Source: Allodiplogaster sudhausi
Taxonomy: Eukaryota > Nematoda > Chromadorea > Rhabditida > Diplogasteridae
Assembly (NCBI GenBank): GCA_945643635.1
Contig: CALZFC010000293.1
Location: 124,001 to 188,000, forward strand
Length of the DNA stretch: 64,000 nucleotides
Direction: 5' to 3'
A program made the translations under genes and the position numbers. Below are positions 12,601 to 24,600 of this stretch, piece after piece. The notes under the pieces are model-generated. The model ran no database searches. It had not been told where the DNA came from and was given only the letters and a program-made list of their open reading frames with translations. The stretch's first letter is position 1. The number at the start of each line of letters is the position of its first letter.

Positions 12601-15021
12601 ATTTGAGGGTGTGAAAGCACTTAGAAGAATGATCATGGAGATTAGCCGGATATAAAATTAGCTTTAAAAAAGCAAAAGAATGGAAAATTAATAGGAATTA
12701 AATTTATCGAGCACAACTACTATCGTCTTGTTCGAGCATCTGACCAGCCGAACTCCGTTTGGCACATTGAGATACGTGGACGGGCTTACTGTAGGAGGCC
12801 CATCTTCCCCAGGAATTCGCATTTTTTAAAGGGGTTTTTGTAAGATAATTTAAAACTTTCGTGAGATTCTGATTTTAGAAATTGTTTTCTGATCACCTAA
12901 ACTCCCCAAAAACAGTCCTCATTTACATTTTCAAGCGGTTTGGGAAAATCATCTGCGGTCTCTAGATAAGTTGCGAAAAATATTGCTTACCATATACACT
13001 ATTTAGACGATTGCGGCTGTCCTATTACTACATGGTATACTTCTACGCTCTGCCCAACAGGTCAGATATCAATGAATAAAAATACTAACGAACAGATTAT
13101 GCGATATTCTCAGCCTAAAATTAATTCGAGTACAACAATTAACTTCTACGTTGAGGCTACTTTTGCCAAGATCAGTACAAACCCTTCACCAAATGCCAGT
13201 CAATGTGTTCGCCTGGTGATACATTCATCACTAGTGTAAGTTAGCATGTGCGAATAAGATTGGCTTGATCAAGGGATATTACTAAAGGCGGCAGGTGGAG
13301 AAGGGATGCTCACTTCTAGACGCCGGACAACGCTGAGGGCATTCAAGTGCCGCCCGAAGAAGTGTTCTGTGACCTGTCGAAAAAGTGGCAGCCATTCGAA
13401 AGTATCTATCCGATTACCTTGTCAACGTGTGCTACACCAAGTTGGTCTTAGCTATTGCAATTAAAAGTCGAATAAACCGTTCTTGTGTCAGTTGATCTCT
13501 TGGAGACGACCCAGCCAGTTTTGGAAGCGTGCCCCTCTCTGGAAGAACTAGACGGAGGCACTTTCTGCAATCTGGTGATCAAGTCATATTTGCAGTGTGT
13601 CTCGAAGGCATGATCGCGAGCGTCAGTCTTCTTTCAAATCAAGTGATGAATATATTAAGAAAGATAGCAATGCAACAAGTGAAGAGATGATGATGAAATT
13701 CTGCATGTTTTAATCGTTAGTATGCCTTTTATTTTTACCAACAAAAAAATACGGCGACTTACAGGCCGATTCTGATTCACCCAATGTTACCATTTCTTCC
13801 TTCGTCTACTGTGACGGCGGTGATGGAGGGTGGCATAGTTACGTCGACAAGAAGAATGTCACGAAGGTTGGAATACCGTATTTTCTTTATTAGTACTACA
13901 GGGATACCATTTTTCAATACACTTGGGGGAAGGGCATTATTGGAAGGAGGGGGGGATCAATTAGAGGGAGGGGTACTTTTTCAATGTGACTGGCTAAATG
14001 TTTGATGACAACATTTTACTCTTAAAAATAATAGATTTATAGCTCCGCTTCAATTAAATCGTCACTGCAATATCCGTTTTACCGTAGTTGAATGAATTTG
14101 CCATCAGTTCATTGATAAATGCGTCCTATGCCACCAGGATCCATTTGAGGTACATCTCGATCCGAGGTATTAGACTATTAGGGGCACTATTATTTTCTAT
14201 GTCATTTTCGAGGGGGAACTATTGGTTCTAATTGAGGGAGGCGTACTAATAGAGAAAACAAACGGTATATACATACATACATATAATATTTGTTCATATT
14301 TGTATATATGTATACATATATTTTTTAACCCTATTGCTCTTCAAATACTTTGGAGTGATGTCAACCGTGCAATCGCTCACCCTTTTTTCAGGTAATGTGC
14401 AAGGAAAACTCGTGCGTCGATTTTGTGCGCGCTCGGAACTACACCCAGGAAGAAATCGGTATGATCAACCTCGTAGAAGAAACCGGGCGCTGCCGTGCAA
14501 CCTGCAGGAACGGAGAGCAATTCAAGGTCGTTCAAGAATTTTATTTATTTTTTTTTTGCGTTTTAAAATACTTATTATTGTACTGATTTACCATTTAGCA
14601 ATTCTTATGCCGCATATGTTTTGAGAAGTTTCACATTATTATTCGAAATGCTACCCAAAGATGATGAGTTTAATGTTGATAGAGATGTAAGTGGGCATGA
14701 ATTTTTTGGGCCGCCCCGGCCTGGCCCGCATATGTCAGGCATTGAATATTTGGGCCTCGCTTACCGAATTTCTTAGATGTCAAAATCCGATAATGTTTCA
14801 AAGAGGTATGTATTTACAAAATTATGTGCAAAATCAGCGATAAAATGCTCATCTATGCCGCATTGCTTTATGATTAGCACAGAGCAAGAGTCTGCCATCG
14901 TATGCATGTGCGTTTACAGATTCCAAACACCGACCAAACCATTCGTCTAGCAATTTATAATAAATACTTCGAGTACGGCGTAGGTCGTGGGCATGCTACG
15001 GCCGCAAGCTTCACGTGCTAG
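9667..15021 (+). CDS. Multi-exon secreted cysteine-containing protein with Thr/Pro repeat
   Basis: Function not recognised. First exon 9667-9720 encodes a signal peptide (MQLPLLFGIILFGSLLLQ). Good later exons are about 11000-11204 (Ser-Thr-Pro mucin-like repeat followed by CDKCSYT), 11363-11470 (HGCPIKDC motif), possibly 12712-12839 and 13007-13060 (CGCPITTW), then a phase-consistent series 13114-13215, 13320-13428, 13492-13574, 13765-13866, 14392-14526 and the terminal exon 14920-15021 ending SFTC-stop. Most of these exons start after a TTTAG/CAG acceptor, end at a GT donor, and contain one to four cysteines plus N-glycosylation sites (NVT, NYT, NAS). Inference: a heavily glycosylated extracellular or surface protein. 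It may be two adjacent genes; the links between 9720 and 11000 and between 11470 and 13114 are unresolved. Confidence 0.6.
11069..11176 (+). repeat. 18-bp coding minisatellite (STPTTP)
   Basis: About six to seven direct copies of an 18-bp unit, tcgacaccaacgactccg and variants, in frame and encoding Ser-Thr-Pro-Thr-Thr-Pro. A divisible-by-three unit allows copy-number change without frameshift. Such runs are typical O-glycosylated mucin-like linkers. Confidence 0.9.
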
Positions 15022-15176
15022 TCAGGTGAGCTTTTCTTTACCATCACGAATTAATGAACATGCAAAAGTTAAATAAGTTTTGTTTGTTTAGATTGTGACG
15101 GGATGTTCGCCCTCTCGCTCTCTCACACTGTCTCGCTCCTTCGCTCCCTCACTCACTCTCTTTCTATCTCTCTCTT

Positions 15177-15225
<49 letters not shown>

Positions 15226-15570
15226 CGATCACTTTCTCTCGGCCCCTCACACTCTCCCACTCCTTTCACTTTCATGCCTGTAGACCCAATTCAATTTTCT
15301 TTTTGTAGATATTAATACCGACCTCCCACATAATTGTTATATGAAATATCAGAATCAAATACAACTCAATCTTTGCGATGATCGTTCAATAAGTGCTGCT
15401 GAATACAGAGGGCGACTGAAAGGAGAGAGAAGAGAAGCAGGAATGAGGAGCGAGAACGATGGGACGAACAAGGCACATGAAGAAAACTGAGAGACATGAA
15501 CAAGAGAATAAGAGAGAATTCACAGCTCACAAAGTGCTATCCTAGCCACCACTTCCAAATCTGATCCAAA
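15022..15570. other. Intergenic, CT-rich tract
   Basis: Between the two cysteine-rich genes. A long (CT)n/(CTTT)n run occupies roughly 15110-15240 and causes spurious Ser/Leu open frames. No gene seen. Confidence 0.6.
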
Positions 15571-18500
15571 ATGCTCTTCTTGCTCTGTCTACTACAGCTG
15601 GGTCAATACGAAGTAAGCGATGCATTTCATTACGTTCATGCGAGGAAATGAAAGAAGCCTCCCCAGCCGACTCAGAAATTTCTTTATTTCTCTCTCTCTC
15701 TCACTCTCTTTGTCTCTCTCGCGCTCTCTCCCTTCATTCGAATCTTTAATATTCTCGTCAAGTGTAATTTGATAGCTTATAAGAAAGATCTTGATGCCCA
15801 TATACAGTCAAATGGTAAGAATATTTTTCACATCGTCTTTAGAAGAGACGAGTAAATTGATTAATGCCATTTATAGTAAGAACCAATTCAGAAAAAAAGC
15901 GAGAAAAGTTCTCGCTGCAGTGATCTTGGCAAATTGCCAGCAGAGATGCAAAGTGGATTTTACGAAGAAAATATCATATACACATTCCGTTTGGAGCTGC
16001 TCCCCAGGATCTGCTACATTTTAAAGCAAAGCGAACAAGCTTTTGACCCTGTCAACTTGCGTCTAAAATTAAAAGTGCATATAATGGGTGTGATGAGATT
16101 GTAGTGCTGTTGGAAACGTTGGCACACTACAATTTTCATAAGTCGCATGGAATGACGTTGTTTTAACGGTTTTATCCTCATTTACTGACATAAAATGCAT
16201 GGATATACATGTATAGCTGCTTATACAGCAGTTGACATATTCATGAGAAAGATATCTCCTCCAAGGAATTACCAGAAGGAAATGTTCATTCATGACTATG
16301 ATCTCTTATTCTATATTTTGGATTAAAATATAGAACAAAAACAGATAATTTGACCACGCTGGACACACAAATGCATTCGTGCTAACTGCAAAATTTGCAA
16401 ATTAATTGTACTCGCCAAAATGGCAATGTTTTTATTTCTTAATGCGCTCTTGACTGATAGATTTATCTTAATTGTCAATTCAAAAGAATAATCTGCTAAA
16501 TAAAAAAATATACATAGATGATTTTTGTGAGTCATTCATTCGCAACTCTGTGCTCGATGTTGCATGTATATGACGAAAGAGATCCAGCCTGCCGACGGGA
16601 TTACGTGCCACTCGTGGAAGAGCGCAGATACAGACGCGTTCGTTCTTCCAAATTTCGTCAATTTTTGTTTTCTATAATATTTATATTGTAATCCATATAG
16701 TTTTTTCTTTGACTATGTAAACATATTCCATTTTCACATTTTACTTTCTTATTTTTTTTTCAGCGATATCGGAAAACATAACTTTATTCTATGACAAATT
16801 AAGGGGTGGGACTTGTTGCGGCGACCTTACTCTACTACGTTCCAGTTCAACTCGTACTGGTCAACAAAAATGGTGGGCATTTTTCTTTCTAGACTTTATT
16901 TATTTTAACAATCTGTCTACGCAACCCGTTTGAAAGGGCTGCATGTCCGGCAGCATTCTCAACTCCTTCATAGGATGCTACGAAAACGTATCATCCGCCG
17001 TTATAGGGATGCTTACATGCATTTGCAAGTTTGAAGTTTAAACCACTTGTTAATCTCTGTATTTATAATAGTTACATTATTTCTTACGTGTGTATTTCAT
17101 GTTGAAAATCTCATAGTGAATCGATGTGCAACTACTTTGACGACATGGCCGAATACACGCCACCCTTGCCAGGCAATCTGACATGTTCTGTGGCTGAGCC
17201 GAGGGGCGAGATGACATCGGTTCGAGTTTCTCTCGCCAGTTGGATAGGCGTATTCCTGAGCCATATAAAATGACATTCCAATTTTACCTCTTCCTTTATT
17301 TCAAAAAAATTAATGAACCTTATGTTTAGCGATAAAAGCTCGATTCTAAGAGATTGTGTAATTAGACCATCTCTTTTTTTCGTCGTCTTCTTATTCGTCC
17401 TTAATTGAGATGTCTGGATGTCGATATTGCACGGCCGAGATAATCGAGGGCGACACTGCGAAGTGAGTGCGCGAATGGAATGGAGACGTTTGGCAGATCG
17501 GCGGAACTTACGTAGAACATTTGTAATATGTCAGTAGATCAATTGTAACTTGGCAGTAGATCAATTTAAGTTGTAAAAAGAACATTTGTAAGAAAAAAAT
17601 GCTATCACACCCAAAGTCTTTTTAAAAGGATTTGTGGCAACGTAGTAATATTATGTTTCTAAAAGATAATGAGTTTTCTATATTTGTAAGATGATCAATC
17701 AATGTAAAGAATTTAGGTTTTCATGTACATCCACATCTCACGGCTCGTAACCATTTTAGTTTTAATGATCCTGCGCACGATTGTACCAAAAATACCATAA
17801 AAAATATTCAACATTACAGTGCATATAAGGTTTGAATGGATAACGATAACAGAAATACAGAAAGTATATACATATTACATAGCGGTAAATATATCTATGC
17901 ATTTTGCGTCCATATTTTCAACCATACATATATTTTGACAGCCTCTTCGAGAATGCATGCTTCGTGCAAGACTTCAAGTTTCACAGCAGCTCCTCGGACC
18001 CGTTTTTCAACCTACATTGCCGCTGCTCGAATGTGTGTGATTTGTTTTATTTTAAACATATTCATAAATATTCACCTGTTAAAGATAATTTTATCTAAGT
18101 ATTATCAAGTATGTTTTTCTATCATTTCCATCGTAAAAAGTTGATGCAGGCCGACCACTGCGCTGACTCGATCCTCTCAATCTCGACTGAAAACGCGAGT
18201 CGACCAATTATTTGTGTCGAAGGTTACAGAAAAGATGATATCGGCGACACTTGCTCGGTCGTTTCTTCTTAATTTTTGTTTTAAACTGAAAATGTAGCAA
18301 CGCAACTGGAAGGAAGGTTCTTCTATGTCGTAAAATTCCTTGACTCAAGAAACTCAGGGATCTCACTGCTATCTTTACATGGAAGAGGAAAAGATAATTC
18401 AAGGTTGTCTTGTCACTCTTGACGGCTATAAACTGGAGGTTGGTTACAGGCTATATATCTTTTTTATACTGACATTTGTACTTTCTCTTCACTGAAGGAG

Positions 18501-18864
18501 CGCAACTGAACTTTATGGTCTACCTGCTTTTCGCTTTAAGTGTGGACAGAAAAATCCAATAGATATTTTTTTTCAAATTTGCTAATGATGCCAATTTAAT
18601 ATGCGCATTAAAACGTTTGTTAAAGATAAGCTCCATTTTCTGGATCATGCATTTAAATCATGCATTGAGGCCTATGTACTTTAAATCGCTTGTAAAGGAT
18701 AAATGTAAGCTCCATTTTATGGAACATGCACCTTGCTAAACACCTAAGGTGCCACGAACTCTGTGCTGATTGGCCAGGTCGGCCACTTCTCCATGTTGCC
18801 GTCAGTCTACTACATCTGCGCGAGCCACTATTGCAACGCGGACGCGGAAAGGGCGCGCGCGTAA
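15571..18864 (+). CDS. Multi-exon secreted cysteine-rich protein, possibly Ly6-like
   Basis: Function not recognised. Exon 15571-15612 encodes a signal peptide (MLFLLCLLQLGQYE) and stops at a GTAAGC donor. Coding-like exons follow, boundaries approximate: 15941-16024, 16588-16666 (ADGITCHSW), 16764-16872, 16937-17041 (GCMSG...CICKFEV), 17117-17273 (MCNYFDD...NLTCSV), 17410-17470, 17940-18045 (HCRCSN), 18149-18271, 18355-18438 and 18749-18864. The last ends VYYICASHYCNAD..., a C-x4-CN pattern seen at the end of Ly6/three-finger domains. AATAAA lies at 18988. Several internal exons can also end in stops, so this may be more than one small gene or a partly decayed tandem family. The overall style resembles the neighbouring gene upstream, suggesting a shared origin. 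Confidence 0.5.
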
Positions 18865-20083
18865 CTCTGCGCTTTCGGCGCGCCTGCCGCGGCCCCCGTC
18901 CGTGCGCCCGACAAGCCCGCCACGATTTCCAATCAAAACGCTTGGAATGTACGACCTTGTCGGCCTAACTTGAGAGCTTGCAATGAAAATAAAGAAAAAA
19001 AAAACAGGAGCTAGGAACTATAGACACAAACTTTTTTTACATTTGCATATACATATTTCAATGTCTTCTTCTTGATAAAAACTCCAATTTTTGAGGGGAC
19101 GTGCACTTTATCAACAATCGAACACGGACAAGCGGCAGTTTTGCTTCTAAGCATGAGCATAAGTATATATTTGTTGACTTGAATTTTTTACTCCATTCTC
19201 GCAAAGTTCTTCTTGTATCGGATACAATTCGGAATTCGGAAAGCTCCCTTTCATAACGGCATTCAGAATTCGGAATTCCGACACAGCCCTGGTACGCAGT
19301 AGCCTAGAAATATGTGTTACTTGTAAACTTCGATTTCAATTTGCTCTTCCGGATTGTTTTGTGTAATTCCCTTCTTAGAAGATGGCCGAAGTCCTTTCGA
19401 AGAGATAAAGAGAGGCAGGAAAGGAGAAGAAGAAGAAAATGAAAGATAAGTGAAAGGATGGCAGCAGAATTAAATTAGCTGTTTATTTTCAAATAACTCG
19501 ATTGTCTGAGCGACGATTGAAGTAAAAACAACGTACGTAGAATCGGAGTACTTCAATAAATAAAAGAAGTTTCGTTTAATTTCATGTTTGTGTCTTTTCC
19601 ATCTTGTGAGAACTTCAGCTTGTTCATGTGATATTTTTGCCATATCATGCACGCATAGGAATACGACCGTGGCCATAACATAAGGAAAACGATAACTTCA
19701 GACCCTGCTCTTTCCAATGTCTCTCAAATAAATCTTTTCATTGTTTCCATTGAAAAATAATCGAAATATCTACAATCAATTCACTCTATCAGAATAAACC
19801 ATTAGAATAAAGAATTAACTCTTAGTCTTCGTAACAACCTTTTTGAGTATGTTATTATTTACATACATGAATAAAATATCCATGATCTCACTATCTGCTC
19901 CTATATGAGAAAAAAAAGGATTTAAAAAGGGGAACATAAATAAATACATACATAAACACTCATTCCACAATGTACTAACCGTGAAAAGTAGAAAAGCGGT
20001 CATGAATGAATACATGCTTACAATTAGCCGACTTACTATTAGCGCCGAATTTACACGAGAGTCAAGAGTTCGAAAGCAGCAAG
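18865..20083. other. Intergenic, arm of an inverted duplication
   Basis: No gene supported. After TAA at 18862-18864 the same frame stays open and GC-rich to about 18990, perhaps a former C-terminal extension. From about 19315 to 20080 the DNA is present again in inverted orientation at 22560-24070. Confidence 0.5.
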
Positions 20084-22405
20084 CTAGTTCGAAACAATAG
20101 TCCTTGCATCGGATGTTCTGACACAACTACTGCCTATGTAAACGAAGAATTGCCAAACCTAAAAAAAAACAATCATATTTCAACTTCACACAGATGAAAT
20201 AGAGGAGAAAAAACATCGAATATAAAAATAAACAAACCCGCCGACGAAAGCATTGAACAAATACGATAATGAAGAGTGGATCCACAACGGGAAAAATGGC
20301 GACAGACAGGAACATCACTCCGCCGGTTGTGCCCATATTTATTCCTGTTAATATTTTGTATATGATTAGGCTTTCTAAATAATAAGTACACCTAATAGTG
20401 ATTCTGCGATACTGCCAAGTATTGGCGAACCTACCAACGACAGGAAGTGCTACGATAGTGATCATGGGGATGTAGGAGAAGGCGAACGGTATGAGTGTCT
20501 GATTGTGAGTAAAGAGGTACATTAGCAAAGTAAAGATCAGTAAAGCGACTGTACCTGCACCATGAGCGCAGTGAATAGTTGAATCTGTAGTCTCCGCGTC
20601 TTGGCCGACATTGCATTGCTGATGTTCCTAATGCGGAGTGTCTTGAAGATGCGAAGAGTACAGAACAGCATCATGACTACGGTAGAAATGAGCAGGACGA
20701 TCAACGCAGCCAAGATCAGCAGAGACATCCACTGCCATTCGCGGCCGTTATTGCTGTTTGTCTGGATTGATTAAAGTGAGCAGTTTACGTATATCACGAA
20801 AACAAGAACAAATTATGATTGAAGCTTACATGAAAAACGATACCAATGTAGCCGATTTCATTTAGACTCATTCCATAGTGAAGGGCAAGATCGAGTGAAA
20901 ATTCCTAAAAATTATGAAGGGAAAGTTATCACGAAGAATAAATATGGAAATATATGCAGTATACCTCAGTTGCACTGAACTGTAATTAGAAAACTTAGAG
21001 AATATTCCAACTATTGTCATTTCTGAGAACAGAAAAACATCCCGATCATTTTACTGCATTTCGCAAAAGAGAAATCCAGCAAATTGTTACATTCGTGAAA
21101 TCCCTTCTTTAAAGAGTTCTGCAGGAAATACTGTTTATTGCACACCGAGGGAGAAACATATTGAAATGGAATCGTGGTAGAAATAACAAGTAGGATATAG
21201 TGATCATGCCACTGACGTCCTACTTGTTATATCTACCACTATAAGATTAGAATACCTGAGTTACCAGCTCATTAGGCAACATGTAGATGAGCAGAAGTGA
21301 ATAACTGCTCGAGTGCACAAACACGATTGCGACACAGAAAGCGGCAATCGTTGACGTCTTTGACTTGTCGAGCAAAGAAAGCCATCGGGGACAAAAAAAG
21401 AGTAGAAATTTATTTTTTTTTAAATTAAAGATTTTTTTAATAATCTTGCCATGGAAATCTTAAAATATTTTTAATGTTTTTTATGCCTGCAAACTGTTTT
21501 GTAGCGGTGACAAAATTAATGATATCATTCTTTTCTCATCTTGCCAAGCGAATCTTAAAAATTTTTAAATGTTTTTTTTCATACCTGCAAACTGTTTTGT
21601 AGCGGTAGACAAAGTGCAGCGCGAGCAGAGTGTACGTTTGGTAGAAGAAAAAGAGAAAGACAAAGATGGTGATAATGCTCTGCGTATAAGAGATCTCTCG
21701 ACTGTGGCCGAGAAAGAAGATGAGACCGCGCGAGCTCATGTGGATGTACTGAAAGTGATGGTTCTCAAGGCAGTTGTTTTCGATTCAGAAAACATGATGT
21801 TCTAACATTAGAAAATATGATGTTCTCAATTAGAAAAACATGATTTTCTAAAATAGGAAAATATGATGTTTTCAATGGATTGGTTTATTTTTCAGTTAGG
21901 AAAATATGATGTTCTCAATTAGGAAAACATTATGTTCTCAATGAAGTTGTTTATTTTTCAGTTGGGAAAATTTGATGTTCTCAATTAGAAGAACGTGTTG
22001 TTCTAAAATAGAAAAATATGATGATCTCAATGCAGTTATTTTTTTCAGTTAGGATAACTTGTGTTTTTAATACATACATATATTATAATACATATTATGT
22101 TGTTCCATAATTTTTGCGCTAGATGAACAATTCTGAATACCGGCACTGTTACGACGTTGAGCAGTGATGTGATTATATCGACGATTGCGAACGCGAGCAG
22201 CAAGAAGCGATAGGCACCGATAGAGGTTGAACCGTTAAGAACTATTATTGTACAATTAGTAAACTATTAAACGATGTGTGCATCTTCTTATCACTAATAA
22301 ATAAGTAATCTGACATATCAACATGATTAAAAGCGAATTCGTTGCCGTTGCCGCGAGAGCCATGCCATTGCAATAGATGTCATGGGCCATTAGGCTGATA
22401 TTCAT
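20084..22405 (-). CDS. Seven-helix chemoreceptor, Str/Srh-like
   Basis: Nine exons on the minus strand: 22315-22405, 22141-22241, 21585-21763, about 21256-21391, 20830-20904, 20555-20761, 20435-20498, 20238-20344 and 20084-20158; about 344 residues. Apart from the one missing acceptor noted below, phases agree at all joins. Start MNISLMAHDIYCNG leads into helix 1; AYRFLLLAFAIVD is helix 2; FVYRYKTVCR ends helix 3; a loop SAKTRRLQIQLFTALMVQ precedes helix 6 (TLIPFAFSYIPM); FPVVDPLFIIVFV is helix 7, then a basic FRRR tail. This pattern is that of nematode G-protein-coupled chemosensory receptors of the Str superfamily, acting in the cilia of sensory neurons. Oddity: I find no AG acceptor in front of the fourth exon (pyrimidine run then CC at about 21391-21400), so this copy may be defective or that splice may be non-canonical. 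Confidence 0.75.
21174..21239. repeat. Intronic hairpin
   Basis: Inverted repeat in the receptor intron: 22-nt arms (gtggtagaaataacaagtag... and its complement) with one mismatch around a loop of about 22 nt. Confidence 0.8.
21440..21608. repeat. Local tandem duplication over an exon end
   Basis: A segment of about 98 bp containing the end of receptor exon 3 (cctgcaaactgttttgtagc) and its 5' intron start occurs twice in tandem. The second copy (21440-21500) has a GC instead of a GT at the donor position. Confidence 0.75.
21785..22045. repeat. Intronic minisatellite
   Basis: Roughly ten degenerate copies of a 20-30 bp unit built on gaaaatatgatgttctcaat within the receptor intron between exons 2 and 3. 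Confidence 0.8.
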
Positions 22406-22559
22406 CCTGATTTGATAGATTATAATAAATTTATTACACCGTGTTACAAAATATGTTGAAAGTGCAGAAAAATAATTATAGCAATAATAATTTCCAACCC
22501 GAGCATAATCCCTATGACTAGTGAGTTCATGGAAATTTCACATGTAAATAATAAATATA

Positions 22560-23350
22560 AATAATAAATAATATATTCTGATAGAGTGAATTGATTGTAG
22601 ATATTTAGATTATTTTCTTCAATGGAAACAATGGAAAAAATGAGGTTGAAAGACATGGGAAAGAGAAGCGTCTGAAGTGGGCGTTTTCATTATGTTATGT
22701 CCACGGTCGCATTCCTATGCCTGCATGATAGGGCAAAAATATCACATGTACAAGCTGAAGTTCTCACAAGATGGAAGAGACAAAACATGAATGGAAGCGA
22801 AATTTCCTTGTTCTTAATTCAAGTACTACGATTCTACGTACGTTGTTTTTGCTTCAATAGTAGTTAGTTATGCTACTTGCTAGGTAATATTGGAATGTAG
22901 GAATACAGGAACAGAAGTGGAGATGGAGAAGACAATGTTTATCAACGGGCTCTTTACATAGGGTTGAGGATGGTTTACTTTCACAGAGCGCAAAGGGATA
23001 AGTCAAGGCCAGATATGTATGCAGGAATGATTATATTCTGACGTGATATATCTCACCTACATGACAATAGTCGCTCAGACGCACGAGTTTTTTTTTTAAG
23101 AAACAGCTATTTTAATTCTGCTTCCATCCTTTCACTTATCTTTCACACTCTTCTTCCTCTCCTTTCCTGCCCTCGGAATCTCTTCGAAGGGATTTTCGCC
23201 CGATGTCCCTCACTCTTCATAAACACATAAATATATATATATGTACATATGTTTATACATATATGTACATTTCTGCATAGTTTCAAAGGCACAAAATGTC
23301 AGGAAGAGCAAACTGAAATCGAAGTTTAGATGTAACACAAATTTTTTGCT
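22560..23350 (-). repeat. Inverted copy of 19315-19800
   Basis: Reverse-complement matches: 22565-22630 to 19740-19800, 22650-22860 to 19480-19700, 23105-23195 to 19390-19480, and 23285-23345 to about 19315-19345. No gene is seen in either copy. Confidence 0.75.
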
Positions 23351-23509
23351 GTGTAGCAAAATCTGAAGATGTCTTCACAATGCATGTGGTTCGTGAACTT
23401 TGTAGTACAAATGTAGACCGTTCTGCATCTCAGGCCGAATGCATGAAGCTCTCATGGTGCAGGTTATAATACACTTATTTCTACTTTTTCAATCCACCTC
23501 TTTACTCAG

Positions 23510-23915
23510 ACACTCATACCGTTCGCCTTCACGTACATCCCCATGACCACAATCGTAGCACTTCCTGTCATTGGTAGGTCGCGAACACTTATCAGGATCA
23601 CAATTACGCGTTCTTATTATTTATAATACCTAATTGTAGACAAAATATTAACAGGAATAAATATGGGCTCAACCGGCGGAGTTTGGTTCCTGTCTATCGC
23701 CTTTTTTCCCGTTCTGGATCCACTCTTCATATCTTCTTTGTTCAATGCTTTCGTCGGCGGGTTTGTTTATTTTTATTTTCGATGTTTCGTTTCTCCTCTA
23801 TTTCATCCGTGTGAAATTGAAATATGATTGTTTTTTTTAAGTTTTGCAATTCTTCGTTTACATCAGCAGTAGTTGTGTCAGAAAGTTCAATACGACGACT
23901 ATTGTTTCAAACTAG
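23510..23915 (+). pseudogene. Chemoreceptor pseudogene, C-terminal exons only
   Basis: Inverted paralogue of the last three exons of the neighbouring receptor. Starts at a CAG acceptor with TLIPFAFTYIPM (helix 6), then GINMGSTGGVWFLS and FPVLDPLF (helix 7), and ends with a tail exon close to 23915. A 1-nt deletion just after DPLFI shifts the frame so the FRRR basic motif is lost. Exons for helices 1-5 are absent. Similarity to the intact gene continues to about 24070. Confidence 0.85.
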
Positions 23916-24600
23916 CTCGCAACTTTCAAATCTTGACTCTAGTGTACATTCGGCGCTAATAGTAATTCGGCGAATTCTAATCATAAGCATGTATTCATGA
24001 CCACTTTTTTTACTTTTCACAGTTAGCGAATTGTGAATGTTATTATGTCCCCCTTTTTAAATCCTTTTTTTCTCATATAGGAGCAGAACAACAAGCGTCA
24101 TTGGAGCATGAGTGCGCAAGATTTCATGAAGAGTCAATGAGTTCGATGATGGTATTTCAAATAATTTCCGAAAGGAGCATCATTAATTTCTATGTTTACA
24201 TGTACGATAAAGATGCTGAAATAAGTATATTAAAAATGAACTTGTAAACGAACTTTAATGTTTAGTTTTTTTATTGTCACGAGTGAGCCAAGTCTGGTAA
24301 AAAGAAGGCTCGCCACAATGTGAAAGATGGTGGAAAAAGTCTGAGGGATAGAGAGGACGAGAGAAAGAGACGGAATGAGAGCATTAGAGAAACAGAGAAA
24401 TCAAATTATATGAGAGATATGTGCACCATAATTGTCATATATCTTTCCCTCCCTCGGTCTCTTTTTCCCTCTTTTGCACTTTCGCTTTATCTCACACTCA
24501 TTGCCTCTCTCTCTCACTGTTTCTATTTCTCTGCCTTTGCAGGATTAATTTGCATTTCTGTCATAATTAAGGCTATTATATAATTATTCATTTTCTCTAA
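23916..24600. other. Intergenic
   Basis: The inverted receptor duplication ends near 24070. A purine-rich run lies at 24330-24420. No gene seen. Confidence 0.5.
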
